Source of the DNA: Neisseriaceae bacterium
GTDB taxonomy: Bacteria > Pseudomonadota > Gammaproteobacteria > Burkholderiales > Neisseriaceae
DNA: 6,376 bases
Reading direction: 5' to 3'
Assembly: GCA_017518785.1 (NCBI GenBank)
Contig: JAFWUA010000034.1
Coordinates: 1-6,376 of the forward strand
The first letter of the stretch is position 1. The number at the start of each line of letters is the position of its first letter. Made by a program: the position numbers and the translations under genes. The notes under the pieces are model-generated. The model was not told where the DNA came from, did not search any database, and was given only the letters and a program-made list of their open reading frames with translations. Shown here in pieces: positions 5,635-6,376 of the stretch.

Positions 5635-6048
5635 ATGACTTGGTTTGCAATTGCACTGATTGCATTAGTGTTGGAGGTATTAAGTGGTACATTCTATCTT
5701 TTAGTATTGAGTATTGCCTGTGCAATTACTGGGATTATTGACCATATATTCAATCCACCTGATGCAATCAATCTGACAATATGTGGAATTTTGAGTTTTA
5801 TTGGCATCGTCTTGGCTACTTACTGGCATAGGAAAAAACGCGTTATTCCAATGAGTGAAAATACTGTATATGATGATTTGGATTTAGGGCAAAACGTAAC
5901 TGTAATTGGACAAAATAACGATGGCTTATACCAAGTCCAGTATCGCGGTGCAGTCTGGCAAGCCCAACCAGATAACAATGCTCTTTTAATCAACGGACAA
6001 CAAGCAAAAATCGTTGGTAAAAATGCTAATATATTGATAGTAAAATAA
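5635..6048 (+). CDS. NfeD-like inner-membrane protein (short, YbbK type)
   Basis: A 137-residue membrane protein. The N-terminal half is hydrophobic with three likely membrane segments (about 3-17, 19-36 and 46-64), followed by the basic stretch HRKKR (65-69). The C-terminal domain (about 82-137) has the NfeD OB-fold pattern: DLGQNVTVIG, then YRGAVWQAQP (103-112), INGQQAKIVG (119-128) and a final ILIVK strand. The length suits short NfeD1b proteins such as YbbK (about 150). These usually act with a stomatin/SPFH partner (QmcA/FloT) in membrane organisation and quality control, and the partner gene is typically adjacent. None is visible here: a terminator follows 12 bp after the stop and a convergent gene lies beyond. 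The start is fixed by a good Shine-Dalgarno. Its precise function is unknown; regulation by the divergent TetR protein is an inference from layout only. Confidence 0.82.
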   Translation: MTWFAIALIALVLEVLSGTFYLLVLSIACAITGIIDHIFNPPDAINLTICGILSFIGIVLATYWHRKKRVIPMSENTVYDDLDLGQNVTVIGQNNDGLYQVQYRGAVWQAQPDNNALLINGQQAKIVGKNANILIVK

Positions 6049-6060
6049 TTTATAATAAAT

Positions 6061-6107
6061 AAAAAGTCTGCCGGAAAGAATTTAATATTTTCCGGCAGAC
6101 TTTTTTT
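6061..6107. terminator. Bidirectional terminator made from two DUS-like repeats
   Basis: A perfect 17-bp stem, AAAAAGTCTGCCGGAAA (6061-6077) with its complement at 6089-6105, and an 11-base loop. The plus strand continues in T7 (6101-6107) and the minus strand ends in T5, so it can stop transcripts of both convergent genes. Both arms contain the exact 12-mer GTCTGCCGGAAA (6066-6077 and 6089-6100). Confidence 0.92.
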
Positions 6108-6118
6108 AACAATGAATC

Positions 6119-6376
6119 TTACAAACCACCATATGAATGCAGACCTGTTAAATATTTATTAACACCAATAAATGCGAACATAGTAATCAATAAACTTACC
6201 AATGCCCACCAAGCTAAAATTTTTCCACGCCAACCGGCAACCAATCGCATGTGCAACCATACAGCATAATTAAGCCACACAATCAAAGCCCAAGTCTCTT
6301 TGGGATCCCAACCCCAATATCGTCCCCAAGCATCAGCAGCCCAAAGTGCTCCTAAAATGGTAGAAATCGTAAAGAA
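6119..6376 (-). CDS. ccsB: Cytochrome c biogenesis protein CcsB/ResC (System II), C-terminal end
   Basis: The last 85 residues of a protein entering from the right edge. It contains the tryptophan-rich WWD motif of haem-handling proteins, WGRYWGWDPKETWAL (residues 18-32 of the fragment), then WLNYAVWLHMRL with the conserved histidine that follows, a final membrane helix (ILAWWALVSLLITMFAFIGV) and the ending LHSYGGL. This is the CcsA/ResC family member of the System II cytochrome c pathway, called CcsB in many proteobacterial annotations; naming varies. With the ResB-like partner it moves haem to the periplasm and ligates it to CXXCH sites of apocytochromes. The partner would be expected upstream, outside the window. 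The stop is TAA at 6121-6119, and the gene converges on the NfeD-like gene across the shared terminator. Confidence 0.93.
   Translation of the reverse strand, partial: FFTISTILGALWAADAWGRYWGWDPKETWALIVWLNYAVWLHMRLVAGWRGKILAWWALVSLLITMFAFIGVNKYLTGLHSYGGL

Overview
The window reads as an AT-rich chromosomal segment of a betaproteobacterium, most likely a member of the Neisseriaceae. Three things point there. The AccA, RpoE and TilS proteins look strongly betaproteobacterial, with AccA close to the neisserial protein as I remember it. The C-terminus at the right edge belongs to a System II cytochrome c maturation protein. The segment is also peppered with a short repeat, AGTCTGCCGGAA(A), that behaves like a neisserial DNA uptake sequence (DUS) but has a different spelling. 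I cannot name the genus.

Layout. Almost everything lies on the minus strand, so transcription runs right to left. From the right: the C-terminal end of a CcsB/ResC-type haem-handling membrane protein (6119-6376, partial) converges on a plus-strand NfeD-like membrane protein (5635-6048), with a 17-bp inverted-repeat terminator between them. The NfeD-like gene is divergent from a TetR/AcrR-family repressor gene (4939-5538); the 96-bp gap holds both promoters and a 14-bp palindrome. Next comes a 415-bp gene-free stretch dominated by a 311-bp nested palindrome (4623-4933) with an uptake-like 12-mer at each tip. Then follow rlmB (23S rRNA methylation), its terminator, a 6S RNA gene with its own promoter and terminator, accA (acetyl-CoA carboxylase alpha subunit) overlapping tilS (tRNA-Ile lysidine synthetase), a 139-bp gap, rpoE (ECF sigma factor), and the 5' part of an RseA-type anti-sigma gene running off the left edge.

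How they fit. Most genes are housekeeping: rRNA methylation, tRNA modification, fatty acid synthesis, global RNA polymerase regulation by 6S RNA, and envelope stress response by RpoE/RseA. The accessory interest is in the non-coding DNA. A 12-mer occurs exactly seven times, with four near variants. Pairs of it form two terminators, and another pair caps the large palindrome. That palindrome is built from four diverged copies of one hairpin unit whose tip sequences differ but still pair with themselves. The TetR/NfeD divergent pair, with no efflux pump beside it, is the least ordinary gene arrangement.
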